This document shows, piece by piece, positions 34,440 through 48,569 of a stretch of DNA of 64,000 nt. Below the pieces are notes generated by a model. That model searched no databases, was not told where the DNA came from, and worked only from the letters and a program-made list of their open reading frames with translations. The stretch covers positions 37,281,804 through 37,345,803 of the forward strand of contig NC_084888.1 in assembly GCF_958979055.1 (NCBI RefSeq). Reading direction: 5' to 3'. This DNA is from Alnus glutinosa. Its lineage: Eukaryota; Streptophyta; Magnoliopsida; Fagales; Betulaceae. Made by a program: the position numbers and the translations under genes. The first letter of the stretch is position 1, and each line of letters opens with the position of its first letter.

Positions 34440-35421
34440 GGAGAGATCGAAGAGGAGAGAGAGAGTTGTTTGAGGTTGGCAGATTAGGTTTTAATTGGGC
34501 AAACTGGTCCAGATTCCAGGGCAAACTTAGTTCAAACCAATGGTCCGTAGTTGTTGCACCCACTGGCCTATCAAATTAACTAAGTGCATAATTTCATTAT
34601 TGAACGCTTGCTTGACAAGTCTTCTTTCTTTCTTTAGGGGTTGAATTTCAATAAACCATCATTATTATACGATATTGTGTATGATGTTTCCATGCATGTA
34701 TGTTGATGTAAATATGAAAAAGGTGAAATCCCAACTTTTGTTTTTCTTTTTTTCTTTTTTTATTAATCTTAGCAGTACGTACCCAAAGACCGTAAAGACA
34801 GACAATTAAGCTTAAAAAGAATAAAGAAAAAGACGTACATGTTAATTTGTTAACGTGTTTTGGAGGTGTTTTATTTATTTATTTATTTTTTTTAAAAAAG
34901 TGTTCTGCTATTATATAAATATAAAAAATGAAACTGTTATAATATTATATCTAAATTATTTTTGTATTTTTAGTAGCATTTTTCTTTTTCTTTTTTTGGC
35001 GGATGAATATCGAGTTTGATATGTGGTAAAGGCTTTTAGAAAGGGATAGATCGACTGGCGGATGGTGTACAACTTGCATTAGTCCAAGTTGCCTTCTCCT
35101 CATAATAGTGGGAATTGAACGAGTTAAAAAGAAAGAAAAAAGCAGTGACAATTGACAAACGAAAGAAAAGTGATTCATACTAGCAAATATATACATGTGA
35201 TGATGGGCCAGCGTCCCTTTTAAGAGGATTAGGCTTAACGCATCATGTACGTGGAGCCAACAAATTTATTGAATCAATCTTATTCGTTCATTATTTACTT
35301 CTTTGACGGGTTTAATTAGCCGAATTGAATAATCATTACTTAAATCAGATCTCGGATCTCAAGGTTAGAAGCAAGCATCTTCTAGGAAGTATTAATTAAA
35401 CTTTTAGAAATTAATCCAAAT

Positions 35422-35601
35422 AAGATATGATATATTTATAATTTTTATATAATTTTTGTACAACTCTAATAATTTTTTTAAAAAATAATTATTGGGTATA
35501 TAAGACCCACATGTAAAAAAAAGATTCAATAATTAGTTTTAAAAAAAAATTATTAAAATTGTACAAGAGTTGTGTTAAGAGTTGTACAATAATCATTTCT
35601 C
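35422..35601. mobile_element. Decayed foldback MITE, in unit 2 only
   Basis: A 180-bp AT-rich foldback. The right end is the complement of GAGAAATGATTATTGTACAA and the left end aligns imperfectly (AAGATATGATATATTTATAA). Flanks AATCCAAAT (35413-35421) and AATCCAATT (35602-35610) agree at 8 of 9 positions. Unit 1 reads GAAATTAATACAAATACG at the matching place, consistent with an empty site. Confidence 0.6.
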
Positions 35602-36592
35602 AATCCAATTAAATACCTCATATTGATCGGACTTTATATATATACTCCATGCTAAAGTTCCCCCTAGCCTTCAACTTCTACTGTTCGAAAATTTTCTAAA
35701 CACCAAAGATATATTATTAAATAAGGCATGTATTTTAATTTAAGAATGGTTCCTATATATAGTTGTATAACTTGTATGTAAAATAGTTAACCAAAAACCT
35801 AAAAAAACGTGTCTTTCTAATTTTCTAAACCAAATACATTTTGCATATGAGTTACACTACTTATCCAAAAATATGGGAAAGCACCGGGCATTAAAATGCA
35901 AAAGTATTCTTCCTTCATCAAAAAGCAAGTATATGTTTAAAAAGTAAAATAAAATAAATAATATTTAAATGATATAAAAATAATAATAAATAATCCAATA
36001 TAGAGTGCATATAAAAAGTCATTAGAAGGAAATCATTATTTTAGAAGGCAATTAATTGACAATTGTTCTTGCTCTCCGGCATAATTACCTCATAATTACT
36101 ATTAGGAAGATATCTCCTAGCTAACTTTAAATTAATATTAACACGTTTTTTTTAAAAAAAAAAATTAAAATAATGTATACACTATTAGATGTATTAACTT
36201 TAAATTCTGACCATAAAATAAACAACATCAATTAATTTAATTTGAAATGAAAAGGATTCAATTATCTAATTTTAGATATTCTTGATCTACAGCGAAGCTT
36301 CATAGCTCATGACCCCTGAACAGTGGGAATGACCCCGGCCCCAGCTCTTTGTATTTGTATTTGTTTTTTCTTTTTCTTTTGCAACTCCTTTCTCATCTAT
36401 GAAAAAAAAAAAATTTAATAACTTTTTTTTTTTTTTTTTTGTGCTCGATCTCATAAGTAATGACTGAATATTCGTCGTACAAAGATGCGATGCGATGAAA
36501 ATGCACGTTTTTCACTCTGCCCTTTCCACGCATGTAAATACGCAATGGCGAATCGGAGCATGATTAAGTCTAGTTATTGGTTAGTTTAATTA

Positions 36593-36774
36593 GAGAAATG
36601 ATCTCTACACTCATTTCTCACAACAGCCCCACAACAAGTTGACATGTCTGGTAGTATTTTATTATTATTTTACAAAAAGAAAACAAAATAAAACAAAAAA
36701 AGTAATAAAATATTACCAGCCACATCAGCTTGTTGTGAGGCTGTTGTGAGAAATGAGTGTAGGGATCATTTCTC
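36593..36774. mobile_element. Foldback MITE with perfect 9-bp duplication, in unit 2 only
   Basis: The 182-bp element has near-perfect long arms (GAGAAATGATC and its complement, continuing through ACACTCATTTCTCACAACAG). It is flanked by GTTTAATTA at 36584-36592 and 36775-36783. Unit 1 has GGTTAGTTTAAATGTGGACC at the same place, an empty site. Mutator-like by duplication length. Confidence 0.88.
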
Positions 36775-37004
36775 GTTTAATTAATGTATATGTGGACCAT
36801 AACCGCCGACTAAATTAATAAAGTCTCCTTTGAAAGAAAAAAAAAAAAAAGTGTAGAAGCAGACCTCTTTTAATTATTAGGTGGCAATCGTTTACACACT
36901 TCAATTAGGTAGCCTGTCAATAAACAATTAATACACACATGGATGACCTGTAGAAATCTTTTGCATATTTATTTTTCTTTTTAAAAAGATATATGAGTTT
37001 GCAT

Positions 37005-37110
37005 GAGAAATAATATTTACACTTTTTGTGCATAACGAGTGTGAGCTCCACCCCAATGTGTTTTGTGTGAGTGTAGTTGTTGTGAGGGTGATGTGTAAGT
37101 ATCATTTTCC
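37005..37110. mobile_element. Possible MITE relic
   Basis: The ends GAGAAATAATATTTACAC and GGAAAATGATACTTACAC (complement of the right side) form an imperfect inverted pair about 106 bp apart. No target duplication was found. Confidence 0.35.
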
Positions 37111-37682
37111 TAAAAGAGGACATGAGTCATAAGTATACTATTACTATTTATTTAATTATATAGCTTAATATTTGTTTTTGGTATGTTGATGGAGAGCTCA
37201 TTTCATTTTCGTTTTTAGAATCACTCTTTCCTTTCGAATTAGGAGTGGAAAAGATTATTTCTTGTAATCCTATTAAGTTAGAAAAAATATATATTTCGAT
37301 TTTTTTTTTTTTAATTAGCCTGCATAGCATGTCAAATGGCCTCCTCTCATTTTATTAACACTATATAATTATAAGTTTATAAATTAACTATATATAATAA
37401 AAATTATAGTACTCCAAATATTTTTCTTTTTTTTTTTAAGGAGACGATGTGAAAAATTATGTCCAATTGGTAGGGTCCTTAATTTATCAGGTACTCCGAT
37501 CCTCTGCTTTATTCAAAAGATCGAGAGAGAAAAATGGAAAAGGCACACAGAAATTGATCGAGTTTTGTCTATGATCGATCGAGACCACATAACTGAAAAG
37601 GTACCCAAGAATTGGGTTTTGTCTACGATTGATGGAAACCACATCAACAGAAAAACATTCTAAACCTGAAAGATACTGCCTG

Positions 37683-39827
<2,145 letters not shown>

Positions 39828-40700
39828 ATTTATTTATTTATTTATTTTATATGAACTAAAAACTTTATAAACGAAACTCTTCAAAACAAACACTCGAATC
39901 AAAACTGAATGCAAAGTTCTAATAGGAAACAACAACCTATAAACCAGCTGCACAACAAGCAAAACAATAAATAAAAAATAAAAAAACTCATAGCTCAAAC
40001 AATAGAGCAAACAAACAACAACACTAGTCAACACATTACAACCAAAGATCCAACAGGAAAGCACAACATTTTGCAAAACAATATAAAAGCTCAACTTCTT
40101 AGCTAAACAAACTCCAAAACAGGAACAGACAAAACTAAACCAAAGGAGCCATTCTAGACTGAAATTTGGCCAAAACTCGAGTCCTCACTTAATTCCCATC
40201 TAATTCTCGAAACAATCTACTCATCAATTCTAAGAGTTTTTTCATGAAGAATAACATTTCTTTGAAGCCACAAGTGATACACAGTTGCCCCAAAGCAAAG
40301 CTTATGAACACAACTCTTCAAACTTCTACCCTGCAACTCGGCAACACTCCAAAGAACAACATCATCCCAACCAGTAGGAGGGTTGGTCACCGAACAATCA
40401 CTCATAATGGATCTCCAAATCCTCCTGTTGAAGCTACAATCAAAGAATAGATGAGGAGGTCGTCTGCAAAACACAAGTGGGTCAGGTTAATAACATTACA
40501 CTTCGGGCGAAAGGTGAAGCCTGAGGATCCTTTAGCAGCATCTTCCATCAAAAGAGATAGAACTTTCATGGCAAAGACAAAAAGATAAGGAGAAATAGGT
40601 AACTAATTGCATCCCATTGCATTCTATCTCAATAAAACAGGAAGTTGACCATGCCAAATTAAGACCTTTATCACAATTTGTAGGGATAGCCTCCATCAAA
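39828..40700 (-). pseudogene. LINE (L1-type) 3' remnant with an internal deletion
   Basis: On the minus strand, 40500-40610 carries decayed RT sequence (SPYLFVFAMKV-like, GSSGFTFRPK). The catalytic box THLCFADDLLIY follows, with FADD at 40459-40470. Immediately after it, in another frame, the sequence becomes HLFFDCSFNRRIWRSIMSDC, which belongs to the C-terminal zinc-binding region several hundred residues later. A deletion therefore fused the two. The tail (39834-40094) is the typical Phe/Leu/Val-rich 3' untranslated frame of these elements, and the element ends in (AAAT)n, seen as TTTATTTATTTA at 39829-39846. Confidence 0.8.
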
Positions 40701-41149
40701 TAAAATTAGGGGTCTAACCAACTGAACGCTTAAGTAGAAGAAACAAGTTGAAGTTTGTGTTCTAGAGGAGAAGAAAGAGTTATTAAAATATGATTTTTAA
40801 TTATATTATTTATATATATGCTGTTTCTAAAAAACAAAATAAGGGATAGAGATTTTAATATTCTTTTAATCCTCAATTTCAACCCCACGTAATAAATGGC
40901 TAATCATCAATACTGGTTGAGCCTTAAATCGAGGATAGAGATTTTCAACAATTTTATTGCTCATATTGTTAAGAATTCTTGCATGAAATTTGAGAAAGCT
41001 CTTATGATGCCTACATGTCTGAACAAGTCTCGAGCATCCTGCTCGCCCTCCTATTCAGAAAAATGGATCTCATAGAAGTTCTTTCACATTTGCTGTCCAG
41101 ATTGCTAGCAATCCAAACAAAAAAAATTTGAGAATCCAAATCCTGAATC

Positions 41150-41574
41150 AAGTGCTTTGAGTCAAGCCATTAACTCCACTTACCGAACCGAACCGCCATT
41201 GACTGCCTACCGACTAATTTCGGTTCGGTAGTCAGTATAAAATTTTGTTCTGAAAGCCGGTTCGTTAATTGAACTGAACCGTCTTTTATTCCGACCGCAT
41301 TTTAGTAAGAATGTGACGTTTGATCTTCTTCTTTCTTTCTTTTTTCCCCTTTAAAAAAATCAAAACGACGTCGTTTCATTACTCATGCTAATCGAATGTT
41401 AACCAACTTAACCGACCGCCTATTAACCGACTTAATCAACCGCCTATTAATCGCTTAACCGACTGCCTATTAACCGCTTAATCGAAATAAATTCACCGAC
41501 TGCATTCCAACAAAAGTCGGCTAGCCGACCAAATTAATCGACTTAACTACCTATCGAACCGATACCCACCCCTA
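41150..41574. mobile_element. hAT-like element remnant rich in AACCGAC motifs
   Basis: CCGAACCGAACCG on the left and repeated AACCGACCGCCTATTAACCG words lead to ATACCCACCCCTA at 41574, which resembles a hAT terminus TAGGGGTGGGTAT read on the other strand. A matching left end and target duplication were not found, so the left side is probably lost. Confidence 0.45.
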
Positions 41575-41863
41575 ATCACTTGTACATCACTTTTCTAAAT
41601 CAACAATTAGATTTGTAGGACCCATAATGATTAGAGGTGAAAATGCAGTTACGGTTAGCGGTTATTGGGCAAAACCGCTAACCGCAACCGCATGGGCGGT
41701 TACCAAAAATGACCAACCGCCAACCACCTAGTTGTGAAATAACCGCCGGTTGGCGGTTATAAACAGGAAACCGCCAACTGGTAACCGTTTGGCAAATGAA
41801 ATACACAAAAATCAACTACAAAACAGGGGTAACCGGCCATGGCTTTAATTTCTGAAGTTAGGA

Positions 41864-41910
<47 letters not shown>

Positions 41911-42220
41911 AAACAGAAATAAAAAAATAGGGGTTGCCAGCCAATCAGCCATGGTTTAGAATACATACAAATCAAATACTACACAGAAATCAAACGCAAT
42001 ACAGGGACTCGTACCACAAGCGCAGTCCCAATTTTCCAGCGAACAATGAACTCGAACGGCCTCCCTGCCCTGTCGGGCGTCCCCGAGGCTAGAAATTCGT
42101 CATACAACTCCCCTGCAACTGTATGGGACACAGAAGCATCGAGTCCCGTCATCGGAGCCGTGTTCTTCTCTGGGTGGACTGACGCTATGGAAGCAATGGT
42201 CAATCTCTGCCGTAGGCATG

Positions 42221-42223
<3 letters not shown>

Positions 42224-42310
<87 letters not shown>
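42224..42310. repeat. (GA)n microsatellite inside the hAT element
   Basis: About 43 uninterrupted GA units. Confidence 0.95.
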
Positions 42311-42311
<1 letters not shown>

Positions 42312-42487
42312 CCAACGAGAGGTAGAGGACGGAGATGAGAGATTTGAGAGGATGGAGAGGTGGCGGCATGGAGGAGAGGGAGACGAGAGAGAGAATGCAG
42401 ATGAGAAGAAATGAGATGTTAGGGTTTTTTTTTTTGTTCCGTGTAGGTTAAATGTAAACGTCCGAAACGGCGCCGTTTTGGTTATAA

Positions 42488-42602
<115 letters not shown>

Positions 42603-43360
42603 GCGGTTACCGGTTTTGAGACGGTTTTGCGGTTATCCGGTTAACGGTTATGGATGGTTAGTGGTTAGCGGGCGATTATTTTTACCTCTAATAATGATTC
42701 ACATGTGGGTCCTACAGATCTAATGATTAATTTTAAAAAAGTGATGTATAAAAGATATACAAGTGATATGCATGTAACATGTCTCATGTTTCAATTCTTT
42801 TTTAGCAATGTTATGTGAGAGAGGTTCCCCCACTCTAGCAGTAGGGTTGGGTGGGCCTTTTGCTTTGGTAGGGATCTCATAGGAGCCCTATTAGCAAAAA
42901 AGAAAGGGCAGAGGTAAGAAGAATGAATTCTCTCAAATTGTATGAGATCCTGGTTGAGTCAAATTGTGTGAGAGGAGTCCAAATAGATCGTTGGTCCAAA
43001 CGACTTTACACACTGGCAGGCTCAAAGGGAAAACGGCAATGGCCTAGCCCAGCCCATAAAACATGAATACGGGCGGAAGCCCATTCGAGTCACACCCAGG
43101 CTTCTAGAAACAGTGTCTTCGACTCTTCAAGCTCCAAATGCGCTCCATGCATGTCAGTATGTCAGCTTGCGTGGCGGCACAAGCATCTTCTTGACAAAGA
43201 AAAAGCCCAATAAGACTACCTCACACCCCGAGTTGACTCGACCGAGTTCACCACTCGCTTACCTTACAATCCCCGCAACCCCCATCCCCCCTCTGTCTTC
43301 TTCTTCTTCTTCCTTTTCTTTTTTGTCAATTTTTGTTTCGAAAATTTGTTGATAATAAAA

Positions 43361-46300
43361 ATGATGGGCCATGAAGAAGCTGACGTGCACGAATCCCGAG
43401 AAGAAATGGAATCTTTGGTCCTCGACGAGCCATCCAACGGCCGATCTTCCTCCGATGATCCGCTGCTATCGTCTGCATCGTCTTCCTTCGTAGACCGTCA
43501 GAGCCCTAACTCTTCCTTCAACGCCTTCCTGGACCCACCGTCCTACGCCGAAGCGATCTTCACCTCCTTCGATTCCTCATCCAACGGCCACGATGAAAGC
43601 CCCCGACTTTCCTCCAACTCCAACCCTCGGAGCTCCGATTATCTCCACATCTCGGTCTCGGACCCGCAAAAGGAGCAGGAGCTATCCAATTCGCTGGTCC
43701 CGGGTGGAACCACGTATTACACGTACTTAATCACGACGAGGACGAACCTACCCGAATTCGGCGGACCCGGGTCCGAATTCACCCTCCGGAGGCGGTTCCG
43801 GGACGTGGTGACGCTATCGGACCGGTTATCGGAGTCGTACCGGGGGTACTTCATACCGATCCGACCCGACAAGAGTGTGGTGGAGAGCCAGGTGATGTCA
43901 AAGCAGGAATTCGTGGAGCAGAGGAGGGTATTACTGGAAAAGTACCTCCGGAGATTGGCGGCGCACCCGGCGATCCGGCGGAGCGAGGAATTTAGGGTGT
44001 TTTTGGAGGTGAAAGGGAAGTTGCCACTGGCGAGGAGCATCGACGTGGCTTCGAGGGTGATCGACGGGGCGGCGAGGCTGCCGAGGCAGTTATTGGGCGA
44101 CGAGGCGATGGATGCTAGTGCCAAGGGCGGTAGGGACTTGCTGAGGATGTTTAAGGAGTTGAAGCAGGCGATGACGAACGATTGGGGCGGCACGAAGCCG
44201 CTGGTGGTGGAGGAGGATAAGGAGTTCTTGGAGAGGAAGGAGAGGTTGGTGGAGTTTGAGAACCAACTTAGCAATGTCTCGCTACAGGTTAGTCTTTTGT
44301 TTATTTGCTTAATATGAATATATGGTTCTTGCTTTATAAAGGTTTAGGACTTGAACAATTAGAAGTTGTTTGATTTGCATGTTTCTTGGGGAAATGAAAT
44401 GAATTGGTTCATTGTGTGTGCTAGAAAGGAATTGATGGTGAAAATATGCTACCCCATTTGAAATGTGGCAATGAGGAGGAAATGGGATATGGTGAAACAA
44501 TGTGCTGATGAATGTTGTTTATGTAAGGACGGTTTTGGTGACGAGTTTATGTGTAAAAATGCAATGGGCGATTAGTGGGTTATTTGAAGGTGCCCTTACT
44601 TTGATGGTTTGCTTGCTTCAATGGTGATGTTTGGTGTAAATGATTGTCTTTGCAGGCTGAATCGCTTGTTAAAGCCCAGCAAGACATTGGAGAGACAATG
44701 GGGGAGTTAGGATTGGCGTTTGTTAAGCTGACCAAGTTTGAGACGGAGGAAGCATTGTTTGAGTCTCAAAGAGTACGAGCCACTGATATGAAAAATGTGG
44801 CGACTGCTGCTGTTAAAGCTAGTAGATTGTACCGGGAGTTAAATTCGCAGACGGTCAAACATTTGGTAATTAACAAGAGTCCTTACTGTAGACTGAAATT
44901 CTGACTCTTTATGTAATCTCGGTGGTCCATGATAGATATATGTATTGCAAGCTTTTTTGAAAACTTTCTTGACTGTGAATGAGTGGTAGTGAATTGATAG
45001 AATATTTCTGGCCCACTGTCCTTTTAAGGAAAATCTTTCACTTCTTCACTTGCCATTGTGTTCCATTAATATTGCAGGATAAACTCCATGATTATCTTGG
45101 AATAATGTTAGCTGTCAACAATGCATTTTCTGACCGAACAAGTGCTTTACTAACAGTTCAGACTCTTTCATCGGAATTAGCTTCCTTGCATTCAAGGATT
45201 GAGAAGCTTGAAGCTGCTTCATTGAAAATATTTGGTGGTGACAGGTCCAGAATACGCAAAATAGAAGAGTTGAAAGAAACCATTAGAGTTACCGAAGATG
45301 CTAAAACTTGTGCAGAGAGAGAATATGAACAAATCAAGGTAACATCATTCTTTCTGGTTTTTCGCTAAGGAACTTGAAATTTAGGGTCTATCATTTTGAT
45401 TATATATAGCCAATCTTCAGAAATAAGTCTGATTATTTCCTATTACCTGCAATGTGTTGCATGCCTCCTATATGGACAAATTGTTTTTAAGTTGATTTCT
45501 TTTCCTCTTGCTTTTTTGCCATATAATGTTCAGTAATTACTTATCAAAAAAAAATATTCAGTAATCACAAGATAAAAAAAAGGGACAAAAACCCTGCTCG
45601 ACCCACCAACATGGTACTCAACTTTGACACCCCCTCCCACCCCACACCCCCATGAATTTTAAAGCAGTGACATGGCAACCTTGATGATAGATATGATAGG
45701 TATAGCTTGATTGTCAGTTAATTAGAGTGGTTCACAATGCTCCAAAAAAAAATAATAATAAATAAATAACCAAAGTCTGAACACCATCTTTTGAGGTCAG
45801 GTTGTTGATGTTTTCAGTTGTGGTTTTGGTTCAAGCTTAGCTCTTGAAATTCTATTGTATAGATCTGATCTGAGAAAGATTTAAACTTTATCAATCTCTG
45901 TGTGTAGTATAATATTTTTGTACATTTATGTGTCAGATTCATGCCAAGATCTGAATATGAACAAATCGACTATGTTTTCTAACATGTATTTTATTTGTCA
46001 AATTTGTTTATACCTAGAGTTTTTTTTTTTTTTTTGGTAAAGCTCAAGGCTGGAGAGGGAGAGGGAATGTTAGATTTATAGAAAGATGATTTGGGGATTC
46101 CATATGATAGCATTTTAGCCACAGAGATTGGTATTGTAATGGTAAGCCTCCACATTAAAAGTTAAGACACTATTTTGCTGAACATTTAAGGCTGAAATTT
46201 CACTTTTAAGCATGTAACCGGAGACAGAAGAGAACGATGGACTATTACTTATTTGTATGATTCTGAAAGTGACTATTTTATCCTTCTAGACACTAGCAGA

Positions 46301-47314
46301 TTCCATGTCAAGACTTTTCACATCTCACATGGTGTGTATATCTATCTTTTGCAATATTGAAGGAACACTTCTCAAACAAAATTGATATTGCTGTATAGAT
46401 TCCAGTTGGGTACACGCTTTAAATTTGGGCTTTTAGTTTTTTTTTTGGTTAAGTTATATTTGGGGTTCAGTTTATTGGGCTTATAAAGGTATTCGCTTTC
46501 ATGTGTGTGTTATAGACATATAATGAAGGTTTATTATTCCTTGAATGGTAAAATGATGGCAACACATTGTGGTGTAGAATTTGTAATGACAAATTATGCA
46601 TAAGTTGTGTTGTATAAAAGATATTTTGTTAACGTTTAGATTGGAGCTGTTCTATTTTGTTAGACTGTAAATACAGCCCGAGTCTTTGACAGCCATATCC
46701 ATTTCTGTGATTTTGTAATATACAACTCTTTAACTTCATCAAAGGTAGAAGAAAATATGTAGCCTTTTGAAAGACTCGCAACAGATTGATGCTCTGCCTT
46801 TCATCCGTGTCTAAGTCTAATGCAATCAGTTCATCTTGGTGTCTTCATCATTCTAATGTCATTTAAACCTTCAAAAGCTTGGGCTTGTTTGGTAAAGCGA
46901 CTATGTTTCTGTGTCTCCTTTTTATTTGCACCGATTTTGAAATTTGTGGAAGAACATTTACATTTGAGAACTCCTCTTTTTCGTTGGAGAGATTATGTAA
47001 AAATGTTGAAGTATGGTTATGGTTAACTATATGCAGGAAAATAACAGGAGTGAGCTTGAAAGACTTGACAAAGAGAGGCATGATGACTTCATGAGCATGT
47101 TGAGAGGGTTTGTTGTGAATCAGGTACATTCTTTTTAGATTGGCAATATGTGATCCTGGACGAGAGTAATGCTATGTAACCTTACACTTAAATAAGTTCC
47201 ATTATATGACAATTTTTTATTCTGATGACAATTTACGCATGTAAACAGGCAGGTTATGCAGAGAATATGGCAAATGTGTGGGAGAAGCTTGCAGAAGAAA
47301 CTGATCGTTTGTGA
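43361..47314 (+). CDS. SNX2: Sorting nexin 2-like protein (PX-BAR)
   Basis: Peripheral endosome protein that binds PI3P and, in plants, works with SNX1 and the retromer in sorting of vacuolar receptors and PIN proteins. Exons are 43361-44287, 44656-44865, 45078-45338, 47037-47123 and 47249-47314. All introns are GT-AG in phase 0, giving 516 residues. Residues 1-93 are a disordered Ser-rich and acidic N-terminus with DPPSYAEAIF. About 94-218 form the PX domain, with YLHISVSDP, the RRFRD PI3P-pocket motif (about 144-148) and an IPIRPDKS loop. About 260-516 form the helical BAR domain, whose coiled-coil character is clear in exons 2-4. The ATG at 43361 is chosen because translation upstream needs a TTG; the second ATG at 43364 is equally usable. 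Intron 3 is 1.7 kb and has no obvious large insertion. Confidence 0.93.
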
Positions 47315-48569
47315 AAGATGGCAGCTGAAATACTTGGCTGTAAATTTTGGTTTTTCAAACTTTCCTTTGTACTTCGTCGTGTAATTCATGTATGTACAGT
47401 AGTTGGAATGCTCATCAAGCTTTACACTTGCTAAGTTGAGTTGACCATTACCTCCATTGTCATTTCCTAATGTCCAAGAATCTTTTCCTATTGAATTTTT
47501 TACACTGGCTCTCTGCTTGAAGCGACCGTCCTTGCTTTTTGCTCGGACCAGGTAATTTGAAATTACCCAAAATGTTTTGCAAGTGAGGCACTGTATTCAA
47601 GATATATTAAAGAAAGTAATTTAAAAAGTAATTTATAATTTGTTCTAGTTGCTTTGCTCTGATTTTTTAATTGATTTAAGATTCTCAAGATACCTGGGCA
47701 TAAATTTTCCTGCTCTTATTTGACTCTGTGTTGCTATTTCATCATTTATATACAGGAGAAGGAAAAGGTCGTTCATTCAACCATTCCCTAGAGATTATTT
47801 CATTGTTAAATATCCGAGAAGGCAGATGGGTAGGATCTCAGATGACATTTCTTTTAGACTAAGCTCTGATTCATGGAAAGAAGACTTGACCTAGCTAGAA
47901 TGTAATGCTATGGTACCTTTTCTCATTGTGAGTGTGTACAAAGTATGCGTGTACAAATAACACAACTCATTTATTTTATGGTCCAAATTAGATTTCACAA
48001 ATCTCCATTTTATGTGTACATACTTTTATTATACTTTACTGATATGGCACTGCTAATTAAATAATGGCGGATTCAAGGGTTAACCGATAGTGTCAACATC
48101 AATGAAGTGCTATAAAAAGTGTGGTTTTTAGCACTTCTCACACTACTATATGCAACAAAACAAAATTTTGACGGTAATATTCTCTCTTTCTTGGAGATAA
48201 GAGGGCAAGGATTCCCTCCATTTTATAGTGAAGATTATATTTTGTTGTATCTAACGATATATATGGTGTAACAATTTATCATGTGGTAACATATACACCA
48301 TCAAATACAACAAAATAAAATCTTAACAATAAAATAAGGAGAGAGTTGATATACCACTTGGAATGGAGAGAATCTTATTCCGCTAAGGGAAGGAGGAAGG
48401 CTCCTGTCTACAATCATTTTTGCATGATTAAATCAAATCACAAATGATCAAGACAAAAAAGCCTTGAATAAACTGAAACAAACTCGTATTTACAGACGCC
48501 AATGCAATTGCTAAACAAAATTAATGTTCAAGAATAAAAGAATCGTGGACTAGACTAGTAGTTGTCTTC
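47315..48569. other. 3' flanks of the convergent SNX2 and IMK2-like genes
   Basis: No coding sequence seen. It holds the 3' untranslated regions of both convergent genes. A short imperfect foldback between about 48140 and 48310 (AACAAAACAAAATTTTGACGGTAATATT against AATACAACAAAATAAAATCTTAACAAT) may be MITE debris. Confidence 0.45.

Larger units (their letters stand above)
30518..37010. repeat. Laccase tandem duplication, unit 2
   Basis: Partner of unit 1 (see 17905-29220), in the same orientation. Unit 2 has its own insertions: a LINE/SINE block at 30951-31352 and MITEs at 35422-35601 and 36593-36774. For the two MITEs, unit 1 shows what looks like the empty site. Confidence 0.8.

Noticed and set aside
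43717..44274. 185-codon minus-strand frame in SNX2 exon 1
   Set aside because: Shadow of the PX-domain exon on the opposite strand.
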